A program made the position numbers and the translations under genes. The notes under the pieces are model-generated. The model searched no databases. It was not told where the DNA came from and saw only the letters and a program-made list of their open reading frames with translations. Below are positions 61,955 through 64,000 of a stretch of DNA of 64,000 nucleotides, one piece after another. The DNA is taken from positions 71,628,618 through 71,692,617 of the forward strand of contig NC_054537.1 in the NCBI RefSeq assembly GCF_017654505.1. The letters are read 5' to 3'. Every line of letters begins with the position of its first letter. Position 1 is the first letter of the stretch. The DNA is from Polyodon spathula (taxonomy: Eukaryota > Chordata > Actinopteri > Acipenseriformes > Polyodontidae).

Positions 61955-64000
61955 TGGGGGAAGAATCAAAAGACAAGATTGAGGATGGGGTATCCTGCCA
62001 TATCTACTCTTTAGGGCGTGATAATGGAGGTGTGGGTCTTATTGAAATACCAAATAATGGCAAATTATTTAGGGAATGTAAAAATCAGCCAGTCTCAAAA
62101 CAATGCACATTTAAATTCTTTCAGACTGTAAATCATGCCAAGGTGATGTGGGACCCCAAAATTAAACTTAAAGGATTGCTTGGTGGTCATTTAAATATTA
62201 GAAGTTTCCTCCCAAAAAGTGAGAAATTGGAAAATTTTTTAGTTGATTCTAACCTGGACTACTTATGTCTCTCAGAACTCTCCCCTGGGTGCATATAATG
62301 TGCCAGGTTATAAAATTTTTAGGAAAGATAGAGATCAAGGCAGAGGATGAGGAGTTCTGATTTATGTAAAGGAAATCATTAAATGTAATCAAATACAATT
62401 TGGCGGTAAAAATGATCTGGAGTGTATTGGATTAAATGTAACGTTATCACCTGAGATGTCCTTTATTATTATTGGATTGTATAGATCTCCATTATGTAAT
62501 AATATGTTTGACAATGTACGTGAAATTTTAAAAGACTGTGATCCTAGAAAATAGCTTATTCTTATGGGTGATTTTAACATTAACTGGTTAGAAAAATCAA
62601 ATAAAAAGAAACTAAAATAAATTATGGATAGATTTAATCTATGTCAACTGGTAAACAGGCCAACTAGAATTACAAAATCTTCAAAGACTCAAATTGATTT
62701 AATATTTAGCAATAAGCCTGAAAGAATTATAAAATCATATAATCTTGTAACTGGGCTTTCTGATCATAACTTAACCGTTATCGCAAGAAAACTGACAAAG
62801 GGTAGATTTAAAATTCAAGTTGAAAAGAAGCATCAAAAACGTACAATACTTGAAAAGAATCTGATTAACTTTGGAAATGCACTCAAAAATATTGATCGGT
62901 GTGAATTTATGGCATGTGACAGTGTAGAATCATGTTGTGATACCTTCAATACAGAAATACCGACACAAATTGACACATATTCTACAAAGGTTAAAAACAA
63001 AACTGGGAAAAAAACTGATCTATCATGGTTTGTTGAGTCATTATGGCAATTGCTTAAAAAAGGGATCAAGCTTTGAAAACATTGTTTAAAATGTGTAGAG
63101 GGAGTGATATAATGATATACAAAGGACTAAGAAATAAAGTAATAAGTGAACTAAGAAAAGCAAAGGCTAATTTCTTTATGAACATCATAAATGAGGCAAA
63201 TAGTAACAGTAAATCAATTTGGAAAAATCTTGAACAGTTAACTGGAAATAACAAACATAAATATAACAGTGAAATTGAGTGAAGTTTCAAGGCAGCTTGA
63301 GAGCTGATATCGAGATTATCACCTCCACGTTTAATACTTTTTTCATACATTCCGTGCAGGATCTGGCTCAGAAATTTGGTACAAGAAATTTGGATGTCTC
63401 CCCAGTTAATAAGTCAACCCATTTTTAACATTGCTGAAATCTCAGAGATAAACGTATATGAACTACTTGGTTCTCTAAAAAACTCAAAAGCTAAGAATGT
63501 TTATGGTTTAGATACCACTTTAGTTAAAGAAACATAGAGATATATTGACTAGTCCTATAACCCACCTGTAATTTATCTATAATACAGAGGATATTTCCAA
63601 GTGCTTGGAAGTCCGCAGTAGTTATTCCAGTATTCAATTGGGTGAACGTGAAAAGGTCAGTAATTATAGACCTATCAGTCTACTCCCAGTAATTTCAAAA
63701 GTAGTGGAGAAGGTGGAAGTAAAACAGCTTTGGGCACATCTGGACGCTAGTTCTTTTTTACATCCTATGCAGTTAGAGTAAAACACTCCACAGAAACAGC
63801 TAACTGTTATTCTTTTAGAAAGGATTCAATCTGAGCTTGATAAAGGTGGAGTTCTTGGAGCTGTATTTCTGGATCTGAAGAAAGCTTTCGATACAGTTAA
63901 TCATATTTTTTTACTGTCAAAGTTGTCTAAATTTAACCTGTCTGGTTGGCCACTGAAATGGATGGTGTCTTACTTGTCAGATAGAAAACAAAGTGTTAAA
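61955..64000 (+). pseudogene. Jockey-superfamily LINE ORF2 (L2/Rex1/CR1-like), runs off the window
   Basis: Endonuclease motifs appear in order across stops and shifts: LNIRSFLPKSEKLENFLVDS, NLDYLCLSE, GVLIYVKEIIKCN, SFIIIGLYRSP, LILMGDFNINWLEKS, STGKQANQ / LVNRPTRITKSSKTQIDLIF and LVTGLSDHNLTVIARK. A linker with FMNIINEANSNSKSIWKNLE leads to RT motifs: SGERENVSNYRPISLLPVIS-type sequence near 63640-63700, TETANCYFLEKIQSELDKGG, AVFLDLKKAFDTVNH (motif A) and WMVSYLSDRKQSVK at the edge. Motif C and the C-terminus lie beyond 64000. It is a different family from the other LINEs here. Confidence 0.83.

Overview
This is 64 kb of eukaryotic, almost certainly vertebrate, non-coding DNA. It is AT-rich, full of microsatellites, has no operons and no long host reading frame, and is dominated by old transposable elements. 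The mix of L2 and CR1 LINEs, several Tc1 families, piggyBac, PIF/Harbinger, hAT and Tigger DNA transposons, Gypsy-type LTRs and a tRNA-derived SINE points to a ray-finned fish. A non-teleost such as a sturgeon, paddlefish or gar fits best, but that is inference from repeat style and not a database match.

Layout. 1-2.5 kb: two antisense L2 fragments, one cut by an LTR. 4.5-7.6 kb: two different Tc1 elements back to back across a TA/CA microsatellite. 11.4-16.9 kb: two solo LTRs, one with a perfect 5-bp target duplication, and a SINE-like repeat. 17.6-21.0 kb: a decayed piggyBac element with a non-autonomous LTR retroelement next to it. 22.4-26.1 kb: a scattered sense L2 (esterase, endonuclease, RT) carrying a solo LTR. 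27.4-27.65 kb: the only good candidate for a host exon, a short antisense terminal exon with acceptor, stop and poly(A) signal. 30.2-34.6 kb: an almost intact antisense CR1, with a TTA-flanked Harbinger-like element at its 5' side that itself contains a hAT MITE. 38.4-39.4 kb: a Harbinger element reduced to a Myb/SANT-like gene. 40-41.3 kb: a truncated Tc1 and a degenerate tandem duplication. 41.3-51 kb: mostly unassigned sequence with a Tigger helix-turn-helix remnant and an old CR1 tail. 51.2-53.2 kb: a Tigger-like MITE and a Tc1 with matching ends. 54.7-59.9 kb: a nest of piggyBac terminus, CR1, solo LTR, HARBI1-like transposase, Tc1, a CGGBP1-like zinc finger and a SINE. 60-61.6 kb: Ty3/Gypsy gag-pol remnant. 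62-64 kb: another LINE running off the end.

None of the elements has a fully intact reading frame here, although the CR1 at 30.2-33.2 kb is close. The value of the window is its stratigraphy: target duplications and interrupted frames give the order of several insertions. The second value is a few unusual arrangements (piggyBac ends with a subterminal direct repeat, a Myb-only Harbinger, a HARBI1-like gene facing a CGGBP1-like gene).
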